A stretch of DNA of 35,037 bases, taken from assembly GCA_015060335.1 (NCBI GenBank), contig SUYR01000029.1:1-35037 (forward strand), in the 5' to 3' direction. Positions 24,859-33,617 of this stretch are shown piece by piece; the stretch's first letter is position 1; every line of letters starts with the position of its first letter. The translations under genes and the position numbers were made by a program. Origin of the DNA: Bacteroidales bacterium (lineage in GTDB: Bacteria; Bacteroidota; Bacteroidia; Bacteroidales; UBA932). The notes beneath the pieces are model-generated. The model worked only from the letters and a program-made list of their open reading frames with translations. It was not told the origin of the DNA and searched no databases.

Positions 24859-26832
24859 ATGACGGAATTTCTGATATATCAGGGTAAGACAGCAGTCATA
24901 CTTGCGGTATTCTATATGTTCTACCGCTTGCTGCTGAGCAAGGATACATTTCATCGTTTCAACAGAATCATCCTTCTCGGAACAGCTGCACTTTCATTCG
25001 TACTTCCGCTATGCGTCATAACAATCCATAAAGTTGTGACGATTCCAGCGGTTCAGTCAACTCCCCAACTGACAGAGAATGCTACGATTGGAACGATCGC
25101 AGAGGTCACTGAAGTTTCTGAACCAATATGGCCATATGTATTGTGCGCCATTTTTGTCCTTGGAGCATTTGGAGTGCTTGCCATGACCATAATATCCATC
25201 GCAAAAGTGATCGGCATAATCCGCAAAGGAGAGCATCTGAGTATCGAAAGTGGCGAGACACTTGTGATTTCAGATACAGAGGTTACTCCTTTCAGCTGGA
25301 TGAAGTATATCGTGCTTTCGCGTGAGGATTATGAAAGCGGCTACATTCAGATTCTCACACATGAGAAAGCACATATCGCTCTCAGACATTCGTGGGACAT
25401 CCTTTTTGTTGACATGATTACCACTCTTCAGTGGTTCAATCCGGCTATGTGGATGCTCAAGGCGGACCTTCGTGCCATTCACGAGTTCGAGGCCGACGAT
25501 GCTGTACTTCGCAGCGGGACAGATATCAAGGAATATCAATATCTATTAATAAGAAAAGCTGTCAGCAAGAGCGGCTACTCAGTTGCTAACAGCTTTAATC
25601 ACAGTACACTTAAAGCTCGTATTACTATGATGTTAAACAAAAAATCATCTCGTAAGGGTGCCTGGAAGGCTCTCTACGTCATTCCTCTCGTAGGAATCTC
25701 TCTCGCGGCAACTGCCGAGACAAAGGTAAACTACCAGTATGAACCTATGGAACCTCTAAAGGCTCGTGTCGTCGAGGTCCATGACACTACGGATGTCAAA
25801 GTTATTAAAATTTCCAATGAATCACAAGCACATATCCCTATTGTAGGTGTTTATGGTGCAATTCCGGCAGATGATCAGTATTTCGAAAAGCTGGCAGAAA
25901 AGGTAAAGGTAATACTCGACAATGCAGGTGCAAACCCGAACGACAGGCCGACCTATATCATTGACGGTCAGGTTCAAGGAGATGATTTTGACATAAACTG
26001 TCTGAATCCGGATTTCATAGGAAAGGTCGAAGTCTGGTCACCAGAAAATGCGGAGAAAGAGTTCGGAGAAAAAGGCAAGAAAGGAGTCATATCAATTACA
26101 TCGAAGGAACCAGTGACCATTGATTCGACTGCAGATGGAAGTGTCAAGGTTCAGTATATCGCAGCAGATGGCAGTATGGAAAGCAGTGATGCTCTTCAGC
26201 CTCTTTTTGTAGTCGACGGACAGGTGATGCCGGAAGACTACAGCCTGAAAACCGTCAATCCGGAAGATATCGAGTCGATCAGTGTTCTCAAGGACGGGAA
26301 ACAGACGGAGGTTTATGGCGAAAGAGCAAAGGATGGAGTCATCTACATCACATTAAAGAAGAAAGAGGAAGAAAAACCCGTCAGATTCATTCCGGTATCG
26401 GAGGGTATAGGAGACCTTGCGGGATATACAGAGTTCAAACTTTATAGCGACGGGGTTTTCGGCAAGGTCATTTCACGCAAAGAATACGAAAGTATACCAA
26501 ACGAAGCACTTGCATATCTTTACGTACAGCATCTGGATAATGGCAAAAAAAGCCTGCATGTCTATACATTGGATTATAACTCGATAGTGCACTTGCGCAA
26601 ATGCCGGAAGACTACTGATATAAATGACGAAAAGCTTGCAGGAGTCAATGAGGAGACAGTGATACTTGTGGACGGCAAATGGACAAACTTCGAGGGATAT
26701 CAGAGAACGTTAAAATTCCAAAGCGACAAGATCAAAGAAATCGAATACTGCCTTAAAAAGGATAAGATAAGCATGATCAGCGTGATCTTCGACAGAGAAT
26801 ACGATGATGAAGAGTACACCATCAGAAACTAA
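24859..26832 (+). CDS. BlaR1-like M56 membrane metalloprotease with two TonB-plug-like domains
   Basis: This is a 657-residue protein. Membrane helices lie at about 7-24, 36-58, 92-120 and 268-285. The cytoplasmic zinc protease has HEKAH at 168-172 and a likely third ligand in HEFEADDA (208-215). The family senses an envelope signal and triggers cleavage of the BlaI-type repressor. The outer part is unlike a penicillin sensor. It has two repeats of the SusC/TonB-receptor plug pattern: PTYIIDGQV...NPDFIGKVEVW...GKKGVISIT at about 363-415, and PLFVVDGQV...NPEDIESISVLKDG...YGERAKDGVIYIT at about 448-498. About 150 residues without a recognised domain follow. It is in one operon with blaI. Confidence 0.86.
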   Translation: MTEFLIYQGKTAVILAVFYMFYRLLLSKDTFHRFNRIILLGTAALSFVLPLCVITIHKVVTIPAVQSTPQLTENATIGTIAEVTEVSEPIWPYVLCAIFVLGAFGVLAMTIISIAKVIGIIRKGEHLSIESGETLVISDTEVTPFSWMKYIVLSREDYESGYIQILTHEKAHIALRHSWDILFVDMITTLQWFNPAMWMLKADLRAIHEFEADDAVLRSGTDIKEYQYLLIRKAVSKSGYSVANSFNHSTLKARITMMLNKKSSRKGAWKALYVIPLVGISLAATAETKVNYQYEPMEPLKARVVEVHDTTDVKVIKISNESQAHIPIVGVYGAIPADDQYFEKLAEKVKVILDNAGANPNDRPTYIIDGQVQGDDFDINCLNPDFIGKVEVWSPENAEKEFGEKGKKGVISITSKEPVTIDSTADGSVKVQYIAADGSMESSDALQPLFVVDGQVMPEDYSLKTVNPEDIESISVLKDGKQTEVYGERAKDGVIYITLKKKEEEKPVRFIPVSEGIGDLAGYTEFKLYSDGVFGKVISRKEYESIPNEALAYLYVQHLDNGKKSLHVYTLDYNSIVHLRKCRKTTDINDEKLAGVNEETVILVDGKWTNFEGYQRTLKFQSDKIKEIEYCLKKDKISMISVIFDREYDDEEYTIRN

Positions 26833-26894
26833 AGAATGCAATTACTAATAAAGAATCCTGTCGAGAAATTTTGGAAGAAAAACAACTATTGAAT

Positions 26895-27974
26895 ATGAAA
26901 ACAGTCAGCAGATTTATTTTGTGCATTGGCATTGTATGCATGTGCGCGTGTACAAATGACAGGTGTACAATCATAGGAAACGTATCCGGACTCGATGGCG
27001 AAGGATGGATATTGCTGGAAGATGTATGGAATGACTATAATGTCATTGACTCCGTCAGATATGATAATGGCATATTCAATTTTGATATTGACAAAGTAGG
27101 TTTTGAAACATTTGTATGCTTGGAATACATACCTGATGAGGATCCTGATGATGGAATGGATCTCAGAAGATTCCTGCTGGAGCCGGGCAATATTAAAGTA
27201 GAAGGAGGCCTGATGTCTGACAGATGGTCGGGGGTGATGGGTAGTCCAATGAATGAAATAATGGGAAAATATCGACAGGAAGCATCCGAATATTATAAGA
27301 ATTATTCAAGACCTGAAGCAGTCGCAAAAGCACATGCATTAATGAAGGACATCTTCGAAGGAGATTTAACTGACGCATGCAGATTGGCTCTGATTGACAA
27401 TCAGAGCATGTCCTATCCGTCTGTGTTGCTCCTAAATCAGATGGATAAATTGTCTGACGAATATAAATCATTGGAGAAGACAAAACAGTTGAAAACACAA
27501 TTGGAAGAAAGAATGATGACTGAGCCTCAGGTAGATGGCTCTGATATAATTCCATACTATATTGATTTCACCCAGAATGACCTGAACGGAAAGCCTTTAA
27601 GCCTTAAATCAGTAGTAGAAGATCCAGCAAATCGATATGTGCTGGTCGACTTCTGGGCTACATGGTGCGGCCCGTGTCGAGACGAGATTCCGAATCTCAT
27701 AAAAGCATATGAGATGTTCAAGGATAAAGGTTTGGAGATTCTGGGAGTGTCCTGTGATTATGATGTGAATGACTGCAAACATTATGTTGAATCCAAGGGC
27801 TTGAACTGGATACATGTCTGCGATGGTAAAGGACATACAATAGAGCCATGGACACTATACGGTCTTATCGGAATCCCGGATAATGTTCTGATTGATTGTA
27901 AAACAGGTGTTATCATCCGTCGCAACCTTAGAGAAGAATATCTGATTGAGGAACTCTCCACACTATTGAAATAA
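26895..27974 (+). CDS. TlpA-type thiol-disulfide lipoprotein (first of three)
   Basis: This is a 359-residue periplasmic lipoprotein with lipobox MCAC and acylated C19. The N-terminal beta domain resembles DUF4369 (CTIIGNVSGLDGEGWILLE, then FLLEPGNIKVEGG). A helical middle part leads to a thioredoxin domain with the redox pair WCGPC (C258, C261) and the cis-Pro region GIPDNVLI. It probably reduces or isomerises disulfides of envelope proteins. An in-frame ATG exists at 26871; the start at 26895 is chosen because the signal peptide begins there. It follows the blaR1-like gene after about 60 bp with no terminator between. Confidence 0.88.
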   Translation: MKTVSRFILCIGIVCMCACTNDRCTIIGNVSGLDGEGWILLEDVWNDYNVIDSVRYDNGIFNFDIDKVGFETFVCLEYIPDEDPDDGMDLRRFLLEPGNIKVEGGLMSDRWSGVMGSPMNEIMGKYRQEASEYYKNYSRPEAVAKAHALMKDIFEGDLTDACRLALIDNQSMSYPSVLLLNQMDKLSDEYKSLEKTKQLKTQLEERMMTEPQVDGSDIIPYYIDFTQNDLNGKPLSLKSVVEDPANRYVLVDFWATWCGPCRDEIPNLIKAYEMFKDKGLEILGVSCDYDVNDCKHYVESKGLNWIHVCDGKGHTIEPWTLYGLIGIPDNVLIDCKTGVIIRRNLREEYLIEELSTLLK

Positions 27975-28012
27975 TAACAGACTTTGCTAAAAGATATAAT
28001 AAACACAATAAT

Positions 28013-29875
28013 ATGAAAAGGATAATTTTTATGTGCACGGTTGCAGCATTGGTGATTACTGCTTGCGCACCTGAAGAAAAGACCGTAGATTTCCCTACAG
28101 TAGATGCACCTGCCACTACCTCAATCATTATCGAGAAGGTCGAGATGACAGACAGTCTAACAACTCTTCATATGAGAGGTTACAACCGACCTGGATGGTG
28201 GATCAATGTAGTACCGGAGACTCACCTCGTAGCAGACGGAAAGACCTACGAAATGGTCGGAACAGAGAGGTGCGAACCTAATGTATATATGTGGATGCCG
28301 GCAGACGGAGATTCCTCATTTGTATTGAAATTCAAGCCGCTGCCATTAAAGACTAAAAGTTTCGACTTTATCGAAGGTGATGGCGACGGTGCCTGGAATC
28401 TTATTGGAGTTAACCTGACAGGAAAACTTGCATCAGCTTATGATAAAGGACTACCGAAACATGTCAAGCTCACTCCTGAAGCAAATATTGATATACCGGG
28501 ATTTGTATATGATATGGGAGAAACTACGCTGAATATACATTTCCTTGGATATAAATCATCTTTGGGAACAGAGATCGATCTGTATGTCAACTCTGTTCTT
28601 GGTGGTTATAAAGACTATAAGGTGAAGATCGATCCATCAACAGGAGTATATAGAGTAAGTTTCCAGCAGTACGGCACAGGAGTGGGATTCATGGTTATGA
28701 ATAACTTTGGTCTTGGAGATTTTCGTATAGGCCCGGGTGAGACTATTGATATTTATTGCGACCTTGCTTATATGGATTATCTTTCCGCAAAAAATAATCG
28801 TACAGAAAAGCCAATCATCCCGATAAAACCGATATTTTCAAAAGGAAGTATTTATGATTGTATAAACAACTTGCCGTTAGACGACGTGCAACCTCACACG
28901 TTCTTCAGCGATTTGGATGACATTTCGCAGTCTTATCTTATGAGTGCGGATGATTATACAGATCTTATTATTAAAAACTACCATGATGCTGTAGATTCAT
29001 TGGATAAGATGACAATTCATCCTGTAGCTAGAGTTGTAAAGAGTGCGGAACTTAAATTAGCTTGTCTATATGAAGCCAATATGGCAGATTATATGAGACT
29101 AAGTGCGTATAGACGTGATAATAAAATTTCATATTCAGAGCCAGTTACTTTCAAACTTGACAATATGACGCAGAAGCATATCTCGCGAGTGACGGATTTG
29201 TTTGACATGAAGGATCCACTCCTGATGATATGCGAAAACTCACGACAGCTCTACGGGTTTGAATGTCCTTCTGATGATCCTCAGAAATTTGGAAATATCC
29301 GATACCTCAGAAAAGTAATTCTCAATAGTAAGGAAGCAGAAAACGGAACCTTATCAGATGAGAAACTTGCAGAAATGCGTAAATGGGATGAACCTTTCTT
29401 CTTCCGTATGTGTGAGGATAAGCAGAATAGGACTCTCGAAGCAATGGCATCTGGTAAGGACAAGTACGAGGCAACTCCAGATGTACCGGTAGAAAGACTT
29501 TTCGAGGCGATTATTTCCCCTTATAAAGGAAAGGTTATTCTCGTAGATTTCTGGAATACCTGGTGCGGCCCGTGTCGTAGTGCAATCAGTCATAACGAAC
29601 CCTATAAGACGGGGGAACTTGCAAGCGAGGACCTTATATGGATATATATAGCGAATGAGACTTCACCTATAGGGAAGTATCTGGAAATGATTCCTGATAT
29701 CAAGGGACTTCATTACAGGCTGAACGACGCTCAATGGAGATATATCTGCGATTATTTCAAGATTGACGGTATCCCATCATATGTTCTTGTTCAGAAGGAT
29801 GGCACTTACGCCCTCAGCAATGAATTCCGTGATCACAATCTTATGTTAAAGACATTGAAGAAACTTTTGGAATAG
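28013..29875 (+). CDS. large TlpA-type thioredoxin lipoprotein (second of three)
   Basis: This is a 620-residue lipoprotein with a signal peptide ending at C18 (VITAC). Residues 30-140 and 150-250 look like two beta-rich domains, followed by a helical region (about 300-490). The C-terminal thioredoxin domain has WCGPC (C518, C521) after ILVDFWNT and cis-Pro in GIPSYVLV. Its long N-terminal part does not match a named domain that I can recognise; it may bind a substrate or ligand. It sits 38 bp after the first TlpA gene and 22 bp before the third. Confidence 0.85.
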   Translation: MKRIIFMCTVAALVITACAPEEKTVDFPTVDAPATTSIIIEKVEMTDSLTTLHMRGYNRPGWWINVVPETHLVADGKTYEMVGTERCEPNVYMWMPADGDSSFVLKFKPLPLKTKSFDFIEGDGDGAWNLIGVNLTGKLASAYDKGLPKHVKLTPEANIDIPGFVYDMGETTLNIHFLGYKSSLGTEIDLYVNSVLGGYKDYKVKIDPSTGVYRVSFQQYGTGVGFMVMNNFGLGDFRIGPGETIDIYCDLAYMDYLSAKNNRTEKPIIPIKPIFSKGSIYDCINNLPLDDVQPHTFFSDLDDISQSYLMSADDYTDLIIKNYHDAVDSLDKMTIHPVARVVKSAELKLACLYEANMADYMRLSAYRRDNKISYSEPVTFKLDNMTQKHISRVTDLFDMKDPLLMICENSRQLYGFECPSDDPQKFGNIRYLRKVILNSKEAENGTLSDEKLAEMRKWDEPFFFRMCEDKQNRTLEAMASGKDKYEATPDVPVERLFEAIISPYKGKVILVDFWNTWCGPCRSAISHNEPYKTGELASEDLIWIYIANETSPIGKYLEMIPDIKGLHYRLNDAQWRYICDYFKIDGIPSYVLVQKDGTYALSNEFRDHNLMLKTLKKLLE

Positions 29876-29897
29876 CCACTATAGAAATTGACTAGAA

Positions 29898-31034
29898 ATG
29901 AAGAAATTACATTTTGGGATAATCACTATCATAGCTGTACTGATGACAGCGAGTTGTCGGAACGATTTGGGTGCAGACTTTACTGTAATAGGTGAGCTTG
30001 ATAATGTGGATGATGGTTATCAGATGTTGTTATTCAAAAGCAACCTTGACGGTTCGACTTCTACGATCGCCATTGATACTTTGGTAAATGGCCGTTTCGA
30101 GTTTACAGCTTCAGCTGAAACAGGAGTCCTATATCATATTGTCTCTCCACAATATGAAAAGTTTTCAAGCATGTCTTTAGACTTTTATGTGGAACCGGGG
30201 GCTGAAATCAGAATTACAGGAAAGGATAATCTTATAAAGAATTGGACAGTCAAGTCAAGGGTCAGGAATCAAAAGATATATCAGTCATATTTTGATCAGG
30301 TTGCTGACATATACATAGAACTGCAGCTTGTGGAATTTGAATATAGAAAGACCAGAGACCTTGATGCATTTCTGACTGAATCAAGAGCCTTGAATTCAAA
30401 GGTGGATTCAGTTTCAATAAAATGGCTGAAGTCCCAGAGGAAGATTACTGAACCGTGGATAGATCTGATGGTCAGGTCATCTCATGTGGCGAAGATGTTC
30501 AAGGATGAAAAGACTCTGATTGAGTTGCGAGGTATATGGGATGGTGTGGATCAAATATATAAGGATAATCCCAAGGGAAAAACAATAACCATGGCTCTGC
30601 AGCCACAAAGAGGGCCTCTCAAAGTGGGCGACATGTTCCCTTACGATACTGAGGTGTGTGATATACACGGGTACTGTCGCAGTCTGTCGGAGTTTAAGGA
30701 CAAGAACTTGCTGTTATATTTCAACAGCTACGGATGCAAGCCATGTGTTGAAGCGAAGAAGGAATTGACAGAATTATCTGAGTCAATGAAAGGAATGATT
30801 GAGATTATCGGGCTTAATGTTGATGCACATAAAGTGTGGGAGGCGCGAGGTAAGGAGAATCCGGTCCCTTGGTATGACTTCAATGAAGGGAAAGAGTCTT
30901 ATGGCCTGAATTGCAGGTTTGAAACCACGGGGATACCGACATTTGTGATCGTCTCCAAAGAAGGAAAGATTCTCGATATCTGGGCCGGATACAGAGACGG
31001 AATTATCCGTGAAAGAATTGATGCTATTTTGTAA
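29898..31034 (+). CDS. TlpA/DUF4369-type thioredoxin-like lipoprotein (third of three)
   Basis: This is a 378-residue lipoprotein with lipobox TASC and C20. The N-terminal DUF4369-like beta domain starts with FTVIGELDNVDDGYQMLL and includes FYVEPGAEIRITG. The thioredoxin-like domain has the less usual redox pair CKPC (C280, C283, in NSYGCKPCVEA) and cis-Pro in GIPTFVIV. The altered dipeptide between the cysteines should change the redox potential relative to the two CGPC paralogues. Its stop overlaps the start of a short broken lipoprotein frame. Confidence 0.86.
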   Translation: MKKLHFGIITIIAVLMTASCRNDLGADFTVIGELDNVDDGYQMLLFKSNLDGSTSTIAIDTLVNGRFEFTASAETGVLYHIVSPQYEKFSSMSLDFYVEPGAEIRITGKDNLIKNWTVKSRVRNQKIYQSYFDQVADIYIELQLVEFEYRKTRDLDAFLTESRALNSKVDSVSIKWLKSQRKITEPWIDLMVRSSHVAKMFKDEKTLIELRGIWDGVDQIYKDNPKGKTITMALQPQRGPLKVGDMFPYDTEVCDIHGYCRSLSEFKDKNLLLYFNSYGCKPCVEAKKELTELSESMKGMIEIIGLNVDAHKVWEARGKENPVPWYDFNEGKESYGLNCRFETTGIPTFVIVSKEGKILDIWAGYRDGIIRERIDAIL

Positions 31035-31135
31035 TGAGAATAAGTCTTAATATAAAGACGTTATTTCTGTCTGTATGCACCTTGCTGTGTGCGTGCAGAC
31101 AGAATGTCGGGACCTCCTGCTGTCATTGCGAGTAA
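31034..31135 (+). pseudogene. truncated lipoprotein gene, fourth of the TlpA series
   Basis: An ATG inside the stop codon of the preceding gene (TAATG) opens a 33-codon frame. It encodes a good lipoprotein signal peptide (MRISLNIKTLFLSVCTLLCA, then the lipobox Cys) and about a dozen further residues before TAA. The coding sequence stops where a TGTCATTGCGAG motif and repeat hairpins begin. The first 20 or so residues look like a real Bacteroidota lipoprotein start, and translational coupling is preserved. A gene broken by repeat DNA or deletion is therefore more likely than a chance frame. Confidence 0.55.
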
Positions 31136-31180
31136 GAGGTTATTCTGATACGGCTATCTTATTCCAGGCTCTTGGAGCGC

Positions 31181-31295
31181 TGCCACGACGCACTACTTTC
31201 TGGCAAAACTCTTGCGTCGCGACAGAAAACCGGATCATTCTCAGAAATCCTTGTCACGATGCAAGAGTACACGCCAAAACTCCTGCGTCGTGACA
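31181..31295. repeat. two copies of a hairpin-forming intergenic repeat
   Basis: Copy 2 is a 17-bp dyad: TGTCACGATGCAAGAGT (31252-31268) pairs with ACTCCTGCGTCGTGACA (31279-31295) with only two G-U positions and a 10-nt loop. Copy 1 (31181-31224) carries the related arms TGCCACGACGCA and TGCGTCGCGACA. The right arms share the core AAAACTCYTGCGTCGYGACA. There is no gene here. It resembles a REP/MITE-like intergenic repeat. Confidence 0.7.
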
Positions 31296-31300
31296 CATAG

Positions 31301-31617
31301 GGCTAAAGAAACACCAGATTGCTGAATTTCTTGAATAGGAGTCCATTCATTCTTAGAGCCACATGTCTGGAAAATCACTTATTTTCCGGATAACAATGGA
31401 AAAATCAGATAGCATGCGAGGCAACGCAGCAGGCAAATACGCCACAACCAGCGGTTATCAGCAAGCAGGCAGCTCAGCCTAAGGGCTGCTCCGCCTGCTG
31501 AGTGCCACTAGCCGAAATTAAATAGAAGTTCAAACGTCCAACAAAAGGGGCACACATTATTTGAACTGAAAATCAATATCGCTTGTGAGATTTTGAGCCA
31601 ATTTGGAATCAAAATGA
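31301..31617. other. intergenic stretch without a gene
   Basis: No convincing coding frame or RNA gene was found here. The only structures I see are the hairpin at 31464-31499 and the sequence CCAGCGGTTATCAGC just before it (31448-31462). The latter resembles part of the palindrome in the intergenic region at 34.7 kb. The stretch is probably repeat-derived. Confidence 0.5.
31464..31499. other. intergenic hairpin
   Basis: The outer stem AGCAGGC (31464-31470) pairs with GCCTGCT (31493-31499), and the inner stem CAGCC (31475-31479) with GGCTG (31484-31488). No T run follows, so it is not an obvious terminator. Confidence 0.5.
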
Positions 31618-31652
31618 AAAAATCGGCATCATAGAATCTATGATGCCGATTT
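31617..31652 (-). terminator. terminator of rplS and tRNA-Arg
   Basis: A 15-bp perfect stem, 31620-31634 with 31638-31652, has a 3-nt loop and a run of T on the minus strand. It starts right after the tRNA 3' CCA. Confidence 0.9.
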
Positions 31653-31729
31653 TGGTGACTCCGACAGGATTCAAACCTGTAACCTTCTGATCCGTAGTCA
31701 GATGCTCTATTCAGTTGAGCTACGGAGCC
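31653..31729 (-). tRNA. tRNA-Arg (ACG), CCA encoded
   Basis: The gene folds as a tRNA on the minus strand. The acceptor GGCTCCG pairs with CGGAGTC with one G-U, the anticodon arm is TCTGA-CTACGGA-TCAGA with anticodon ACG, and the T loop is TTTGAAT. Discriminator A and an encoded CCA (31653-31655) follow. It lies 25 bp after the rplS stop with no promoter of its own in the gap, so it is likely processed from the rplS transcript. A perfect 13-bp palindrome (31735-31747) lies between them. Confidence 0.95.
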
Positions 31730-31754
31730 GTTGTGCAGCTAAGCTGCTGTATCC

Positions 31755-32132
31755 TTAGTCTTCGTTCTTAACGACTGCGACCTTCTTCTCCTTGATACGT
31801 GCCTTCTTACCAGAGAGCTCCCTGAGGTAGAAGATGCGAGCGCGACGAACTTTACCTACCTTGTTGAGTTCGATTGACTCGATGAATGGTGACTCTAATG
31901 GGAAAATTCTCTCAACACCTACTCCGCTTGCAACCTTGCGTACTGTGAAAGTTCTTGTGTTTGCTGAAGCTCCGCGAAGCTGGATTACAGTTCCTCTGAA
32001 CTTCTGAAGTCTTTCCTTATCACCCTCCTTAATTCTGTATGTAACAGTAACAGTGTCACCTGCCTTGAATTTTGGGTAGCTGGCTACTGCCTCGTTAGCA
32101 AATGCCTGCTCTACTACTTTAATAAGATCCAT
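31755..32132 (-). CDS. rplS: 50S ribosomal protein L19
   Basis: This is a 125-residue protein at the 30S-50S interface. Family features are [20 protein letters not shown], then [30 protein letters not shown] and a basic [20 protein letters not shown]. Length and start are normal. It has its own promoter about 80 bp upstream and a leader with a stable hairpin. It is not linked to rpsP-rimM-trmD here, unlike in many bacteria, and tRNA-Arg follows in the same direction. Confidence 0.97.
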   Translation of the reverse strand: MDLIKVVEQAFANEAVASYPKFKAGDTVTVTYRIKEGDKERLQKFRGTVIQLRGASANTRTFTVRKVASGVGVERIFPLESPFIESIELNKVGKVRRARIFYLRELSGKKARIKEKKVAVVKNED

Positions 32133-32156
32133 TTCTGTATTAAATTAAAAATTTGG

Positions 32157-32194
32157 GCAACATTGCGGCCTTTTCACCCATCGCAAGAGGTTGC
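32157..32194 (-). promoter_or_regulatory. structured rplS mRNA leader, candidate L19 autoregulatory element
   Basis: Within the predicted 5' leader, GCAAC (32190-32194 on the minus strand) pairs with GTTGC (32157-32161), and TTGCG (32182-32186) with CGCAA (32163-32167). The loop is GATGGGTGAAAAGG-like. Leaders bound by the encoded protein are known for several ribosomal genes, so feedback by L19 is plausible. Confidence 0.45.
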
Positions 32195-32210
32195 TTTGAT
32201 TTTGGGATTG

Positions 32211-32241
32211 CAAAGGTATGAATTATTTTCAAAACATCAAA
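32211..32241 (-). promoter_or_regulatory. promoter of rplS
   Basis: Minus-strand TTTG (32238-32241) is followed after exactly 19 nt by TACCTTTG (32211-32218). It is a full consensus promoter and carries the same initiation sequence as the tRNA-Phe promoter. Confidence 0.8.
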
Positions 32242-32267
32242 CTTTTTTGAAAAAATCTTTGCAAAAA

Positions 32268-33617
32268 TTACAGATTTTCAATGATCTTCTCCATTTTTAC
32301 TCCTCTCGAGCCTTTTATAAGAACCACAGCACCGGATATATCCTCAGTTCCTATCCAATCTGCCAGATCTTCTGAGGTCATGAAATGCATTAAATTTCCA
32401 GTTTCTACGGATTTGTCCAAGGCTTTTCTAAACTCTTCCCCTACGAGACATATCTTCTGCGCACCGCATGCAAGGGCTTTTCCGATAATTTCCTGATGCT
32501 CGTGAAGAGAGTCATCTCCAAGTTCGAGCATATCACCAAGCATTGCTATCCTATAGTCTGCCTGTACGGTTGAAAAATTATCCAAAGCAGCAGCCATACT
32601 CGTAGGATTTGCATTATATGCATCAACAATCAAGGTATTTCTTTCAGTTTTCATCATCTGTGAACGATTGTTCGACGGCATATAAGCTTCCACTGCCTTG
32701 ACGGCCTGGTCAAATGAGACTCCAAAATGACATCCCACACATAATGCTGCCATGACATTGTCTGCATTATAGCTTCCTACCAGATTCGTACTGATGATCC
32801 GGTTCTCTATTTCTATTCTCAGGAACGGGTGTTCGACATCAGAATGAAGTACTTTGGCCTGCTGATATTCCAGACCATATGGTAAAATCAAGGAATAAGG
32901 CCTCTCCGGATCGCTATGTAAATTCCTCTCATGTGCCATTGAGCACAGATGCGGATTATCCACATTCAGGAAGACCTTATCAGCAGTTCTACGTAAATAA
33001 TCGTAAAGCTCTCCCTTAGTCTTCTTTACTCCTTCGAAACTGCCGAATCCCAATAAATGGGCTTTACCAACATTTGTAATCAAACCATAGTTAGGCAGAG
33101 CTATATCCACAAGTTCCTTGATATCACCCGGGTGACTGGCTCCCATTTCCACTACTGCAAGCTGGGTATCCTTATTAATCTTAAGCAAGGTAAGAGGCAC
33201 ACCGATACTGTTGTTCAGATTACCTTCTGTAGCCGTAACGTTATATTTCTCAGAAAGAACAGCCTTGATGAGTTCTTTTGTGGTAGTCTTACCATTTGTA
33301 CCAGTCAAAGCAATGACTGTCAAAGGCTTACCTTCAACAAAAGTCATACATCTATGCCAACGCGCCAACTCCTGAAGCGTCTGTAAAGTATCCGAGACCT
33401 TGATAAGACGCGGGTCATCGCTGGTTTGAGCAATAACAGAAGTTTCATTTACAACTGCATACGAAGCCCCTGCATCCAAAGCATTGAGAGCGTATTCATT
33501 TCCATCAAAATTTTCGCCTTTCAATGCAAAAAACATCTCTCCTCCCTTGAGAGTACGGGTATCGGTAGTCACGCCTACGCATGACTTGAATGTATCATAG
33601 ATTTCCTGTATTATCAT
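32268..33617 (-). CDS. murF: UDP-MurNAc-tripeptide:D-Ala-D-Ala ligase
   Basis: This 449-residue cytoplasmic ligase would add D-Ala-D-Ala to the peptidoglycan precursor using ATP. The N-terminal domain shows [20 protein letters not shown], the substrate-binding region. The ATP loop [11 protein letters not shown] lies at about 105-115. The central domain has [11 protein letters not shown] and [15 protein letters not shown]. The C-terminal domain carries [10 protein letters not shown] and GDMLELG. Its start overlaps the end of dut by 4 bp (ATGA), so the two genes are translationally coupled, away from the usual mur cluster. Confidence 0.96.
   Translation of the reverse strand: MIIQEIYDTFKSCVGVTTDTRTLKGGEMFFALKGENFDGNEYALNALDAGASYAVVNETSVIAQTSDDPRLIKVSDTLQTLQELARWHRCMTFVEGKPLTVIALTGTNGKTTTKELIKAVLSEKYNVTATEGNLNNSIGVPLTLLKINKDTQLAVVEMGASHPGDIKELVDIALPNYGLITNVGKAHLLGFGSFEGVKKTKGELYDYLRRTADKVFLNVDNPHLCSMAHERNLHSDPERPYSLILPYGLEYQQAKVLHSDVEHPFLRIEIENRIISTNLVGSYNADNVMAALCVGCHFGVSFDQAVKAVEAYMPSNNRSQMMKTERNTLIVDAYNANPTSMAAALDNFSTVQADYRIAMLGDMLELGDDSLHEHQEIIGKALACGAQKICLVGEEFRKALDKSVETGNLMHFMTSEDLADWIGTEDISGAVVLIKGSRGVKMEKIIENL

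Noticed and set aside
24430..26832. Beta-lactam resistance regulator
   Set aside because: No beta-lactamase or penicillin-binding protein gene is present, and the BlaR1-like protein lacks a penicillin-binding sensor domain.
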